A stretch of 64,000 nt of DNA, taken from NCBI GenBank assembly GCA_000507305.1, contig DF239900.1:1-64000 (forward strand). The letters are read 5' to 3'. This document shows positions 54,657 through 64,000 of the stretch, piece by piece. Under the pieces are notes generated by a model that saw only the letters and a program-made list of their open reading frames with translations, had not been told where the DNA came from and did not search any database. This stretch comes from Breviolum minutum Mf 1.05b.01 (taxonomy: Eukaryota; Sar; Dinophyceae; Suessiales; Symbiodiniaceae). The position numbers were made by a program, and so were the translations under genes. Every line of letters starts with the position of its first letter. The stretch's first letter is position 1.

Positions 54657-54888
54657 ACACCCTGCAACAAACAGCTCGCCCCTGAAAATAGGCCGAAACC
54701 CCAAAGGATAGGATCATCTTCCATGCATCAATCTTTAGGGGCCCGCTGTTGATGGAAGAAATCATGCACCACCTGGGATGTATAAGACCGCGTAAATAAT
54801 GGGATAGACATGGATAAACAACCTATCAAATCCTATCAACTGGTGCAGGATTTCTTCCATCAACAGTTTGTTACTTTCAGGGAGGGTA
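54657..54888. mobile_element. Family B element split by a family C element
   Basis: Left part ACACCCTGCAACAAACAGC to ATCTTTAGGGGCCCG (54745); right part TTTGTTACTTTCAGGGAGGG (54867-54886). Confidence 0.8.
54746..54866. mobile_element. MITE-like element, family C, inserted in B
   Basis: CTGTTGATGGAAGAAATCATG to GGATTTCTTCCATCAACAG, opposite orientation to 25641. The CTGTT of its end coincides with the CTGTTAGTTTC of the host's right arm, which may have guided insertion. Confidence 0.85.
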
Positions 54889-55220
54889 GACGAATCCCTC
54901 GCAATTTTGTGGCTCATCCACCAAATGTCTCAGGATGAACTTGGTAATCTCCGCGTGAAGAATCCTGCCAAAGTTCCTTGGATGACTCGTTGCAGTTGAT
55001 TCATGTCCCACCCAAAAACAAGTCTACTGAACCAGGATCACCATGACTGGAACTACCCAATTGCACATCTCAACTTCACAAAAGAAAAAACACCTTTCAG
55101 ATGTGTTCTCCCGAAACAAAAAATAGTTCGTCTTGCCTGATGAAGCTTATCATTGTGTCTTGATATATATATATATATATTATATATATATATATAAATC
55201 CCCATTAAATCCCCCAAAGA

Positions 55221-55337
55221 TACTTGGAGGGATGATCCCATTTAGTAGGTGGTTAATACCCATGGTTAGTAAGCTCCCTTATATATGGCTTGTAACCGTA
55301 ACCCCCTTAAAGATAGCTGTGATGATCCCCCAAAAGA
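55221..55337. mobile_element. MITE-like element, family H
   Basis: TACTTGGAGGGATGATCCCA to GATGATCCCCCAAA; AGTAGGTGGTTAATACC arm. Preceded by a perfect TA repeat at 55161-55195. Confidence 0.7.
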
Positions 55338-55497
55338 TAGCTGTGCCTTATTTCCCCTGGGAATCCAACCATGGCATCCTGGCGGCCTTAGCCACTCAGG
55401 TGCGGGCACGTTGCATTGGTTCCAAACTGCCACCGAGAGATTTAAAGATTGACCGGCAAGCAGAGGCGGTATCTTGGTTGGTTTTTGGATGAGTGTT

Positions 55498-55498
55498 G

Positions 55499-55571
<73 letters not shown>
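55498..55571. repeat. (GTT)n microsatellite
   Basis: About 24 uninterrupted units; the minus-strand poly-Thr frame is spurious. Confidence 0.95.
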
Positions 55572-56270
55572 GTGGATTGTTGATTGTTTGGGTGTTTTTT
55601 TGATGTCTAGATTTTGTCCAAGTTGTTAAGATGTGGATCATAGGTTGGATGAACCCAAATTTGGTTGGTTGTTGTTTAGGTGTGACTTTGGTGTCCAAAA
55701 AGACTAATCCAACAAAAATACCAAACTACTGAGGGGAGGAGGGTGTTTTGATTTAGGTATCAGGTATGTTTATACTCTAGGGTGGATTCTTGGGGATATT
55801 TGAAAAGAGGTGTGCAGATTTTTTCATAGCAGACGACATGTCCTGCTTTCAAGGCACCTAATATGGCACCCAAACTTTCAATTCTTGATACATCCGTGAC
55901 GTACATACATCTGGGATCATTTGGGCAAACACCCACACCAAGAAGATCTATTCAGAGGCCCCTAGTACCTCTCGTAGGTCCTATAAAATGTTGGGTCTTT
56001 CCATGATCATTATAGCACCCTCAGCCAGGGTTATTGCAGATGATGGTTTAGTAAGGGAATTTTTTCAACATGCCCAATAAATTTAGATTTCGGTATTATA
56101 ATGTGCCCACAATGCTGCAACGGTGCTATGTTACTTCAAATTTTAAAGGATTTTTGTTGCGCTGGAATCCGCCGGCTGTTGGGAGACCGCTGAAAGTTTC
56201 GAACTTTTGTATCCAAGGAAGGAGATTTTGAGAATAGTTGACATGGATCAAATCGAAAGCATAACAATAC
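55572..56270. other. No recognisable gene
   Basis: No inverted-repeat element or supported exon seen. Confidence 0.4.
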
Positions 56271-56381
56271 TTTTGATGGAAGAAATCCTGCACCAGTTGA
56301 TAGGATTTGATATGTAGTTTATCCCATTATTTACAAGGTTTTTTACATCCCGGGTGGTGCAGGAGTTCTTCCATCAACAGT
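56271..56381. mobile_element. MITE-like element, family C
   Basis: CTTTTGATGGAAGAAATCCTG to GCAGGAGTTCTTCCATCAACAG. Confidence 0.85.
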
Positions 56382-57685
56382 ATGAATACATGGAGAGAGA
56401 GAGCTGCAGGTACGTGGCTTGTTATTACTGCTTGACTTTCTTCACTGGATATTTGCCAACAAAAACCTAGAAGTAATATGAATTCATGGGATTTCTTGCT
56501 ATATTTTTGCCATATCAACTGGAAGATTTTCTTGTAAGGATTGGACCATGGCCAGCTTCGAGCTGACGGGAGATTGGGAAACTGTGTCCTAGCGAAAATT
56601 GAAAAATGACCCCCACGACAATGACTTTTGAGTCTTTTTTTATTGGGGTTGGGGATTTTTGGCGGTGGGGTTGAGGAGGTTTTGTTGAAATATTGATGTT
56701 GATGGCCAAAGGTTAAGAAACATGTATTTTGAAGATTTTGAAGGCAATATTTCATCTAGATCTTGAAATGCTAGCACGGGTTTGACCATGGATTCTGACA
56801 AGTATTGTTTGTCTATGTATGTATGTCATATACAAGTAAATATGTATGGACGCAATTGAGTCATGTGATACATGTAGATGTAGTCACTGTACAGTTGATT
56901 TGTTTTTCCGAATCTGATGTTCCGTTCGTACACATGTTTGCAGTGTTTTACGCATACCTACCAGTTGACATACAAACTTTGCCAAGTACACATGGCCTAG
57001 ACTACATTCGCATCTGTAATGGAAATGATGTGTCGTCCTTAGGTCCTTAAGACTTGATTTCCCTCACTTTCTTTCTTTGAGAACTTTATGGGGAAATTTG
57101 CGGCACACCTTGCTCACATGTGCCATGCAAGTTCCAACTGCACCATTCACTTACTTCGACATGGTTCAATGTTGCATCCCAAAGATGTGTTTGTCATGAT
57201 TGTGGGAGAGAATTGAGAGAATACCTATATGTACGTATATATATATATCCACACTTTGAACGCTGATATTACTTATATGTACGGATATGAAGATGTATAT
57301 GGTATATATGTTGGGGATCAATCTACACATCATTTTCCAATGTGAAAGATCCTTTGTTTGTTTTCTCGTTTGATTCATCCGCTGCTGACATACACAACCT
57401 CAGGTTGTGGGGCTGTGGAATCACAGAAACTTCTGATTAAGTTATGGTGTTCACCAATAATACATGGCAATACTATCCATGAACCTAGTATACCATGCCC
57501 CCCAAATGTTTCGGTTGGAAAAAGATGCATGTTTGCTCAGTTTATTGGGCACATGGCCTGGGACACCCAGGATATTGCCAGTTTGTGAGGTTGACTCAAA
57601 GTAGTCGAACCGTCGTCGTCACCGTTGTCACGTTGTAGTTGTAGAAGTTTCAGGAAGCAGCCGGTGAGCCACCAAAATATAGCAA
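56382..57685. other. No recognisable gene
   Basis: A 142-codon minus frame (56327-56755) and + frames at 56805-57050 and 57358-57588 have no supporting motif or splice pattern. Confidence 0.35.
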
Positions 57686-57785
57686 CTAGGTGGTGGTTTG
57701 CAAGGTTTTTCATGTTCACCCCTACCTGGAAAGATGATCCATTTCGACTAATATTTTTTGCAACTGGGTTGAAACCTCCAGCTAG
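57686..57785. mobile_element. MITE-like element, family A
   Basis: CTAGGTGGTGGTTTGCAAG to GTTGAAACCTCCAGCTAG. Confidence 0.85.
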
Positions 57786-57846
57786 TGAAGTTTTATGAGT
57801 TGTAAAATGATAGAGATTAACTCAATGGCGCCGCATTGATTTTTGC

Positions 57847-57861
57847 ATAGATAGATAGACG

Positions 57862-57926
<65 letters not shown>

Positions 57927-57948
57927 GTAGACAGATAGGTAGATAGAT
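57847..57948. repeat. (GATA)n microsatellite
   Basis: About 25 GATA units with GAC/GGT interruptions near both ends. Confidence 0.95.
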
Positions 57949-58032
57949 TCATATAGTTGATATAGTTAACATGTAGCGAGTAATTACAATGAAGTGGTAC
58001 ATACTGGTACCTTTTTCAGAACCTGAGATGCT

Positions 58033-58094
58033 TCGTGTATGGTATATTGTATATGGTAATTGTAGGTAAATATACGTACCAATCCCGTGGATCA
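58033..58094. mobile_element. Family F element, left part deleted
   Basis: CTTCGTGTATGGTATATTG left; TTGTAGGTAAATATACG and CAATCCCGTGGATC right. Confidence 0.6.
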
Positions 58095-58135
58095 ATACCG
58101 GCCAAAGGTCGTTGATTCTCTGAGCCTGTTCAGGT

Positions 58136-58258
58136 TGTTGATGGTAAATCCCGAAAATTCACCATTTTGAGGTTGGTAGTTGAAATCCCATCATTTATAT
58201 ACAAGGTTTTTGCACCATCCAAACGGTGGTTCTTTGGGATTTCTGAACCATCAACAGT
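58136..58258. mobile_element. MITE-like element, family C
   Basis: TTGTTGATGGTAAATCCCGA to GGGATTTCTGAACCATCAACAG; GAGGTTGGTAGTTGAAATCC variant. Confidence 0.8.
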
Positions 58259-58363
58259 ATCACAACAGGTTGGTAATTTATCCCATCATTTACAGTGTTA
58301 TTTGGTTCTTGTCTTGTTCGTTTCTACTTCAGCGTGACCTAAGTTGGCACAAGTCGGTTCAAC

Positions 58364-58487
58364 GTGGCCCCCGGATCCAGTTGTAACTGGAGGTACCTTG
58401 AGAACCGTACTTGTAGGGGTTACACTGGGGTTATAACCCTTATTATAGGGGTTATAACTCCATTCATAACTGGTAGGGACCTATCTT
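58364..58487. mobile_element. MITE-like element, family D
   Basis: GTGGCCCCCGGATCCAGTTG to AACTGGTAGGGACCTATCTT. Confidence 0.8.
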
Positions 58488-58517
58488 GTATGGATCTGAA
58501 ATTCTTGCTGCTTTCCT

Positions 58518-58766
58518 TTGCAACCCGTCAAAAGCTTTGGCGGTCATCGTGTATGTTGCAAAAATTGTGACCTTTTAACACAGCTGAGCATTCAACCTGG
58601 CCTGAATTACAACACTTTGCCCCACCATATTTGGTTTAATCCTGATGACATTTCAATCATTTTTTCGCTTAAGTTGTTTGTTAGTTCTCCCCAAGAAGTG
58701 GCGACTTTGAATCATCTCACCCTGAAGACGGCAAAATTTGGCTTGAAAAAATATCTACCTTTCTAG
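58518..58766 (+). pseudogene. Possible Ty1/copia retrotransposon fragment
   Basis: Frame contains HIWFNPDDISIIFSLKLF, which resembles the W(F/Y)NP..IANILSL segment downstream of the protease in algal Ty1/copia polyproteins, then EVATLNHLTLKTAKFGLKK. No protease DTGA/DSGA box or integrase is visible and the frame ends at 58764. Resemblance is from memory and weak. Confidence 0.25.
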
Positions 58767-58872
58767 TCAAAATAGATGATACAGCAGTTGAAAGGTAAGT
58801 TGAAAGTAAGGGCCCATATACACCAATATGATACATAATCATGCATAGGAACTGTGCCATCTTCTTTTTACT

Positions 58873-58966
58873 TACCCTTCAGGGAACTAACATATCCCAT
58901 CAAAAATCACGTTTGAAGATGATTTTCCTTTTCCCAAGGTGGGATATGTGAATTCCCTGGAGGGTA
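58873..58966. mobile_element. MITE-like element, family B variant
   Basis: TACCCTTCAGGGAACTAACAT to TGTGAATTCCCTGGAGGGTA; inner CATATCCCATC and GGTGGGATATG. Confidence 0.75.
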
Positions 58967-59410
58967 TACATGTGATATACCTTTGTGTTTTAATGGAAGT
59001 TTTTTGGTTGGGATCCCAGTGTTATATTTCTGGCCGACAAGCGATTTTTCGCTGTTTGGCGTTGATCCCGGATCCGATGTTGGGCAAAAAACGCTGTAAC
59101 TAAGGGAAGCAGCTTTGGAATGACCGAATCGTTTCAGGTTGTGAAGTATCATAAGTTACAGGCCCAATAAAAAACGATCGGTCATTGAAGAGATTCACAA
59201 ATGATTATCATTTATAATCTATATTCTAGACAAACAACTATGTCCTAGAGTTCGTTTAACCTCGTATCAATGGAAATCTTAAGATCATGTAGGCTTTCGT
59301 TTTGAAGCGACCATCTAGAAGGTATTGTCAATGTCGAATATAATGCAGATTTTTCCAACAAACGGCTCTTGGTCCGTTCATGTGGAAATTGTCATGGCCC
59401 TTATTTCACT

Positions 59411-59520
59411 ATGAGGGTGTTTCCGTAAATGGTGGTATCCCCAAAACACCCCAAAATGATCATTTTTAGTAGGAAAACCCATGGTTGTTGGGTACCACCA
59501 TTTTAGGAAACCCCTATGAG
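59411..59520. mobile_element. MITE-like element, family G
   Basis: ATGAGGGTGTTTCCGTAAAT to ATTTTAGGAAACCCCTATGA; inner ATGGTGGTATCCCCA and TGGGTACCACCAT. Confidence 0.8.
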
Positions 59521-59572
59521 GCCACTAGGGATCATTTTGTTTTTTCACCATAACCTTTTGTTGGAAACCCAG

Positions 59573-59719
59573 ATGGAAAGATCAAGCGCCCAACAAATCA
59601 AGGGATCAATTGCTGGAAATCTTGGAGGATTTTTTGACATTTTGCAAAATTCCTCCATCTCTTTCAGAATGTTGCGGGGAAAGAAAAGCCCAAACAAAAA
59701 TGGATATGACTGCTGCAGT
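59573..59719 (+). CDS. Candidate exon, function unknown
   Basis: GAAACCCAG before, GTGAGG after, both strong; 147 nt. Reads WKDQAPNKSRDQLLEILEDF, then LTFCKIPPSLSECCGERK and MDMTAA. A long amphipathic helix followed by a Cys-containing basic segment. A second frame starting MERSSAQQIKGSIAG is open too, but its Ser/Gly/Phe mix is less convincing. No family recognised. Confidence 0.45.
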
Positions 59720-60259
59720 GTGAGGGTGGATTACCCGGTGATACAAGGCTGGTATGTGTGTTTTGTTTTTGTTGTTGCCACCAAACCACTCTAGCCTATG
59801 ACCGAGGAATATAATATCATGCTGTAATGAAAAGAATGTTGTGAGTTTTGTACATGTGGAGCCAGCGTGGCGGTACAGTAGCACTGCACATGACGACTCA
59901 CTGCATTCAGTATTTCATGATATTTACTAAGGTAATTTCCTATCTCAGAACTAAAGTGTAAAATCCTGGTTAATAGGCCCCTAAGGCTTTATCTTTCTGG
60001 TGGTGATCAGTGGAGAGGAGTCGTCAGGGCCGGGTATGTTGAACAGCCGTGATGATTTCTTGACTTCTTAAATTGTTGTTCACAAGGACCCAGCGGAGGA
60101 TATTATGGAGCTCAATCAATCAAGTAAAAGTCATGTTGTTATTGCAGTCTTTGTCAGTTCTATGTTGAAAAACTTGGGACATGTAATGTGACATGTATTA
60201 CTTGTACGCAGCATGGCATGTTTTTTTTGACTGATCAAGATGCAAACGTTATTGGCATG

Positions 60260-60365
60260 TACCCTCCAGTAAACCGACATGGCAATGGACATCACCACGT
60301 TTTAATGGGAAAGACATCTTCAAATGTTCGTTTTTCTCCATTGTCATGGTTAGTTTTCGGGTGTA
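60260..60365. mobile_element. MITE-like element, subfamily B2
   Basis: TACCCTCCAGTAAACCGACAT to CATGGTTAGTTTTCGGGTGTA; core in opposite orientation to 48201 (AAAGACATCTTCAAATG). Confidence 0.85.
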
Positions 60366-60420
60366 AATACACAGGGGCAACAGATGGCAAACAACTATTG
60401 TTGGTGGGGTTCTTTTGGTC

Positions 60421-60535
60421 ACACTCCCTAAAACTAACAACTCACCCCTGAAAATAGGCCGAAACCCAAAAAAGAAAACTAGTTTTTCAAACACCATTTT
60501 TCAGAGGCTAAAATGAGTCGTCAAGGGGAGGGGGT
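60421..60535. mobile_element. Family B element, right end decayed
   Basis: ACACTCCCTAAAACTAACAAC to GAGTCGTCAAGGGGAGGGGG. Followed by GGGAAGATTAGGG-type short repeats to 60612. Confidence 0.65.
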
Positions 60536-60806
60536 AACTGGGGGAACCCAAAGGATTCCCAGGGAAGATTGGGGAGCTTTAGGGAACATTAGGGAAGATT
60601 AGGGGAATCAACGCCCCCTTTATGAATCCTTATTCAGAGAGGGTACCTGAAAACAAAACCCTGATATGGCCAGGTCGTGCGAAGGCCACGACAACTGCTC
60701 TTGCAACTTTCGCGAGAAGATTTACGTGCCGAGCTGTGTCTTGCTTGTGAACTGCTTAGGGTTTTTATTGAAGAAAAGGATGGGTTACTTTAGGGATCCT
60801 TAAATT

Positions 60807-60905
60807 ACTTGGTGGTTGTTTCAACTCAAATATTTGTAGAAATTTCATCCCTAAAACTGGGAAAATGATCCAATTTGACTCATGGTTTTCAATTGGGTTG
60901 AAAAG
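60807..60905. mobile_element. Family A element, right end truncated
   Basis: ACTTGGTGGTTGTTTCAACTC left; AATTGGGTTGAAAAGG right, without ACCACCAACTAG. Confidence 0.65.
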
Positions 60906-60931
60906 GATATGGTTAGTTCAGGGATCAGTAA

Positions 60932-61020
60932 GTGGCTGGCCCTTAGTAGGATATGGGGAAATGAGTCCCCGTGATATCCATGTATAGATTGATTTGCTCA
61001 TTCTCTACTAAGGACCACCC
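60932..61020. repeat. Palindromic element
   Basis: GTGGCTGGCCCTTAGTAGG pairs with TCTACTAAGGACCACCC; GGATATGGGGAAATGAG and ATATCC inside. Confidence 0.55.
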
Positions 61021-61868
61021 AGTTAAATGGGATTTCCTCTAGGGCCTTGTTTGGGTTGGTACTATAATGAGCCCTGTAACCTGTAGTTTGTTTGGAAAGA
61101 TAATTATTGCTCCACCCAGGATGCAATCGTCGTGGCAAATAAAGGTTTAGTTCGGGATTCCCGATCCTAAAAAATGTATTTGCCCTAGTGGTGCCTGTTA
61201 ATGAGTGGGGGGTGAACCCAAATAGCTACTAACAACTATGAACGACTTTGGTACGGTAACTTCCCAACTAGCAGTAGCTACGCAAGTCTTAGCCAAGATC
61301 TATACTATACCTTTCTTACGCACAAAGTCAGCTTTTTGTCAACCGTGTTCCTAGTCATAGCAACTCCCTCATATAGAAGTTTTTTTCATAAAGATAGATC
61401 AAGTTGTTTGCTTTGGTGAGTCCCATTCACCCATTGGAGTGCAGTGCATGTAAGACAATGTCTAAGATGCTAAGATGATTTTGTTTTCGCAGATATTAGA
61501 TATCCGTATAGATATATGAAATATATGAATACAAATTGATTGTTAATATATATATATACAGCAATATATATAGTTTTATTGTGATATGAACCGCTTGACC
61601 GATTCCCCCCAAAAAAACAGCAGTGAAATCAGGAGATCCAGTCAGGTTTTGACCAAAAAAGTGCACAGAAATCACGACATAAATGAGACGCGCCTCAATG
61701 GAGCTGGCTTAAGTTGGGCCAAACTTCCATGAAACCCTGCAACAATTGAGGTTTATTCAGCTACCAGCATCATTTCCCTTGAGGCTGGGAACACGATCTC
61801 AAATTTTTGAGGTTTTTTTTGCCTCGTGATTTTTGGTTCAGTTTATTTTGCAGGGAACGATCACATGT
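61021..61868. other. No recognisable gene
   Basis: AT-rich patches around 61500-61570; nothing else identified. Confidence 0.4.
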
Positions 61869-61944
61869 TACCCGCCAAACGGGAAAAGGAAAATCATGTT
61901 GAAAAGATACCTTGGGTGGGGATATGTTAGTTTTCTGGAGGGTA
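61869..61944. mobile_element. Family B variant, short
   Basis: TACCCGCCAAACGGGAAAAGG to GGGATATGTTAGTTTTCTGGAGGGTA; left arm decayed. Confidence 0.55.
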
Positions 61945-62100
61945 GCCATATGTTTATTTGAGGATCTGCGACGCAGGGTTGACATTGTGCAGTACATACA
62001 CTCCCAAATTACATACCTTGTCCCTTTTCAGATCATTTTAATTACCTGCAAGTACATGTGCCATTTTTGTTGTGTCAAAGATCACGGCTAGTCAACCAAC

Positions 62101-62197
62101 CGCCCCATTAAGTACCACCCCAGAAGCAAGGCCTTATTAAGGGATTTCCCTATTCATAAGGCCTTATTAGACCCTTTATTTGTTGGGGGGCGGTACG
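62101..62197. repeat. Palindromic element
   Basis: CGCCCCATTAAGTACC at the left is mirrored imperfectly by TTGTTGGGGGGCGGTAC at the right; AAGGCCTTATTA occurs twice inside. Confidence 0.5.
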
Positions 62198-62280
62198 TGG
62201 CCGGGTGGGGGCCCCGATTGACTGAGCAATGGACAACTCTCGGATGGATGTTTCCTGTTGAACTGGTCAATTTTTTGTTG

Positions 62281-62435
62281 CTACTTGGAGGATCATCCTA
62301 TTTCGTAAATGGTCAACGGCCCTGATGATGGTAAGTCCCCCAAGTAGGGTTGGTCTAGTTATGAATGGCCCTTTTATGGCTTATCAAATGGGTATTACTA
62401 ATCACTTACAAGTCCTGGGATGATCCTCGAAGTAG
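62281..62435. mobile_element. MITE-like element, family H
   Basis: CTACTTGGAGGATCATCC to GGGATGATCCTCGAAGTAG, the longest copy. Contains a second internal CCCCCAAGTAGG. Confidence 0.8.
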
Positions 62436-62458
62436 TTCACCACTACGTAGAGAACTAC

Positions 62459-62524
62459 CCTATCAACCCTGTGAATAATGGGATAGACTACCTATCAACT
62501 GGTGCAGGATTTCTTCCATCAGCA
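62459..62524. mobile_element. Family C fragment
   Basis: Right portion only, ending AGGATTTCTTCCATCAGCA, immediately after a family H element. Confidence 0.6.
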
Positions 62525-62613
62525 ATTCGTCACTTCGTCATGGAATCCGTCAACTCCAAGGGAAAAACTGCAGAAGGGTTGCAGGGAATGAATAGATACC
62601 ATTAAGAATAAAT

Positions 62614-62695
62614 CCATAGGATCCATGTATTGTATATTTTCCCCCTACATGTACCAGAATCAACCAAATTTAGGTAAATATATGGACACTGTGGG
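62614..62695. mobile_element. Family F element, decayed
   Basis: CCATAGGATCCATGTATTG left; TTTAGGTAAATATATGGACA right. Confidence 0.65.
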
Positions 62696-62828
62696 ATATG
62701 TTTTCTCTTGTGATGATTCGATGACTATGATCATTATCATTAAGTTTCTACATAGGAATTTCGTTGACAATCTTCAAGTCTCGCGATGTTATTCAATGTA
62801 GGTGCAATTCACTGATCTTACAACCATG

Positions 62829-62879
62829 CTGCTGATGGCTGAAATCCTGCACCACCCGAGATCTATGAAACCCTATAAA
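62829..62879. mobile_element. Family C fragment
   Basis: Left part only: TGCTGATGGCTGAAATCCTG to ATGAAACCCTATAAA. Confidence 0.5.
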
Positions 62880-62928
62880 AAAGCCTACTCAGATGTGCGA
62901 CAATGTATTTGTATGTATATTTGTTAGG

Positions 62929-63060
62929 GTCTAAACTCCCATAGGGTTTCCTGTGGTAGAGGATGGTCATCAATCCAATGGTAGCGGTTTACATACCTAT
63001 TACAAGGATTACCTAGTAAAGGTGGGATGACCATCCGCAAGAAAAGGAAGTTTAGACTCT
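62929..63060. mobile_element. Palindromic element, family J, with outer arms
   Basis: Outer GTCTAAACTCCC and GGAAGTTTAGAC; inner GAGGATGGTCATC and GGGATGACCATCC. The copy at 27836 keeps the inner arms and the right outer arm. Confidence 0.7.
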
Positions 63061-63429
63061 GTCACATAGAGAGTTGTGGAATTTCCTCCAGGAGAAAGTT
63101 GTTGTTTTTGGAAACCCTGCTTTTTTAAGATGAACGAGATTTGTTCTGTAAAACTTCTCACTATTAAATTTTCAATGAAAACAATTTGCGTTCAGTCTGT
63201 TCCAGATTCTTGTACTTTCGGTAGAATATTTGATTCTCTGATAGTATTTGATTTTAGGCCATCAATCTGTGTGAGCTACTTTGACAAATTCAGTTGATGT
63301 ATTTCTAATTTGGAGTTTGCCGCATTTCCTACTATCAGATTTGATGTACCTCCAAACTTCAAAACACATGAACTTGAGTTTGCTCAAATGTTTGATTTTC
63401 ACAAGAAACTAGCTTGTATTTTCTACAAG
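63061..63429. other. No recognisable gene
   Basis: A 73-codon + frame (63076-63297) lacks support. Confidence 0.35.
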
Positions 63430-63502
63430 CTGGGCCCTTACGAGTTATACCGTTATACCATTTATTAGGGATTATTATAGCCCCATCTATAATAGGTAGG
63501 GT
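63430..63502. mobile_element. Family D element, short
   Basis: TGGGCCCTTACGAGTTATAC to AATAGGTAGGGTGCC; ATTATTATAGCCCC interior. Confidence 0.5.
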
Positions 63503-63659
63503 GCCATCATCCTGCTGTACAGATTTTTCTCAGGCCAGCGCAGGCCGAAGTGCCGGAGAAGATGTGTGGAACGTCAGAGTTGGTTGGAAGGTCGATTTTT
63601 TGCAGGGCCGAGCAGGGATTAGTTGATTAGTTCACCCCGCTGTTTAGAGAATATACAAA

Positions 63660-63742
63660 CAGTGGGCTCCTACTATAGTTTTATATGGAGTTATGGGGCA
63701 TCTTAGAAGTGGCCATATAAATGGGTAACTCGGGTTAGTTCA
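63660..63742. mobile_element. Family D element, partial
   Basis: CAGTGGGCTCCTACTATAG, ATGGAGTTATGGGGC, AAATGGGTAACTCGGG. Confidence 0.5.
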
Positions 63743-64000
63743 CCTGATATTTAGAGACTTCAACCTGACGACTTTTGATGATCGCTTCAAGAAATTGCCC
63801 AAAGATTTGCTTGTTTATTCCACCAAAATCCCAGTTTATCCCAGTTAATTTAGGAGATGAAAGACTACTTATGTAGGGATTCTTTCATAAACTCCGCTTT
63901 GTTTCAGGCACTAGCAACTACAGTATACGAGTATCACTAGGAATGTGCTGAAAGCCAAGGGGTGATGAATTAATTTCATTCACATGGCCTGGGTGTTCGG

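Overview
The window looks like nuclear DNA of a dinoflagellate. The deciding evidence is one exact copy of the 22-nt dinoflagellate spliced leader (DinoSL) at 32096-32117, followed 5 bases later by an ATG. It is embedded in decayed coding sequence and not followed by an SL-RNA donor site, so it reads as the relic of a reverse-transcribed, trans-spliced mRNA. The rest agrees: short GC-richer exons far apart, long AT-richer introns and spacers full of short palindromic elements, no long intact ORF, no prokaryote-like operons. The species cannot be named from the sequence.

Genes. At 745-3315 (+) is the 3' end of a gene with an RNA-recognition-motif (RRM) end, two short phase-0 exons and a Lys/Ala-rich terminal exon ending in TGA. 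At 7010-8068 (+) is a second RRM end split by an intron, with a Lys-rich tail, probably a tandem paralogue. A third, different RRM is broken by frameshifts at 34365-34750, inside a 32.1-35.4 kb block of decayed coding sequence that begins at the DinoSL relic. Elsewhere I list about 20 candidate exons, all on the + strand, judged by splice sites, GC-rich codon-like composition and one sensible frame. They are not assigned to named genes and are mostly low to moderate confidence. The preference for + fits dinoflagellate unidirectional gene clusters, but I may have looked harder on that strand.

Repeats dominate. I recognise about 90 copies of short (70-150 bp) terminal-inverted-repeat, MITE-like elements in at least eight multi-copy families (called A, B/B2, C, D, F, G, H, J here) plus several single palindromes. 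None encodes a transposase and no autonomous partner is seen. Several are nested: C inside B (54.7 kb), F and A inside B2 at nearly the same internal site (51.5 and 16.8 kb). A longer hAT-like element carrying a tandem array is inserted twice in family F elements at the same 8-bp target read on opposite strands (5.2 and 18.7 kb). Family A ends place AG|GT and CTAG| at the element borders, as expected of an introner.

Simple repeats include ATC (24.74 kb), GTT/GTA (53.0 kb), GTT (55.5 kb), GATA (57.85 kb) and a TA-rich block (44.06-44.26 kb). No rRNA, tRNA, CRISPR array, organellar gene or recognisable complete enzyme gene was found.
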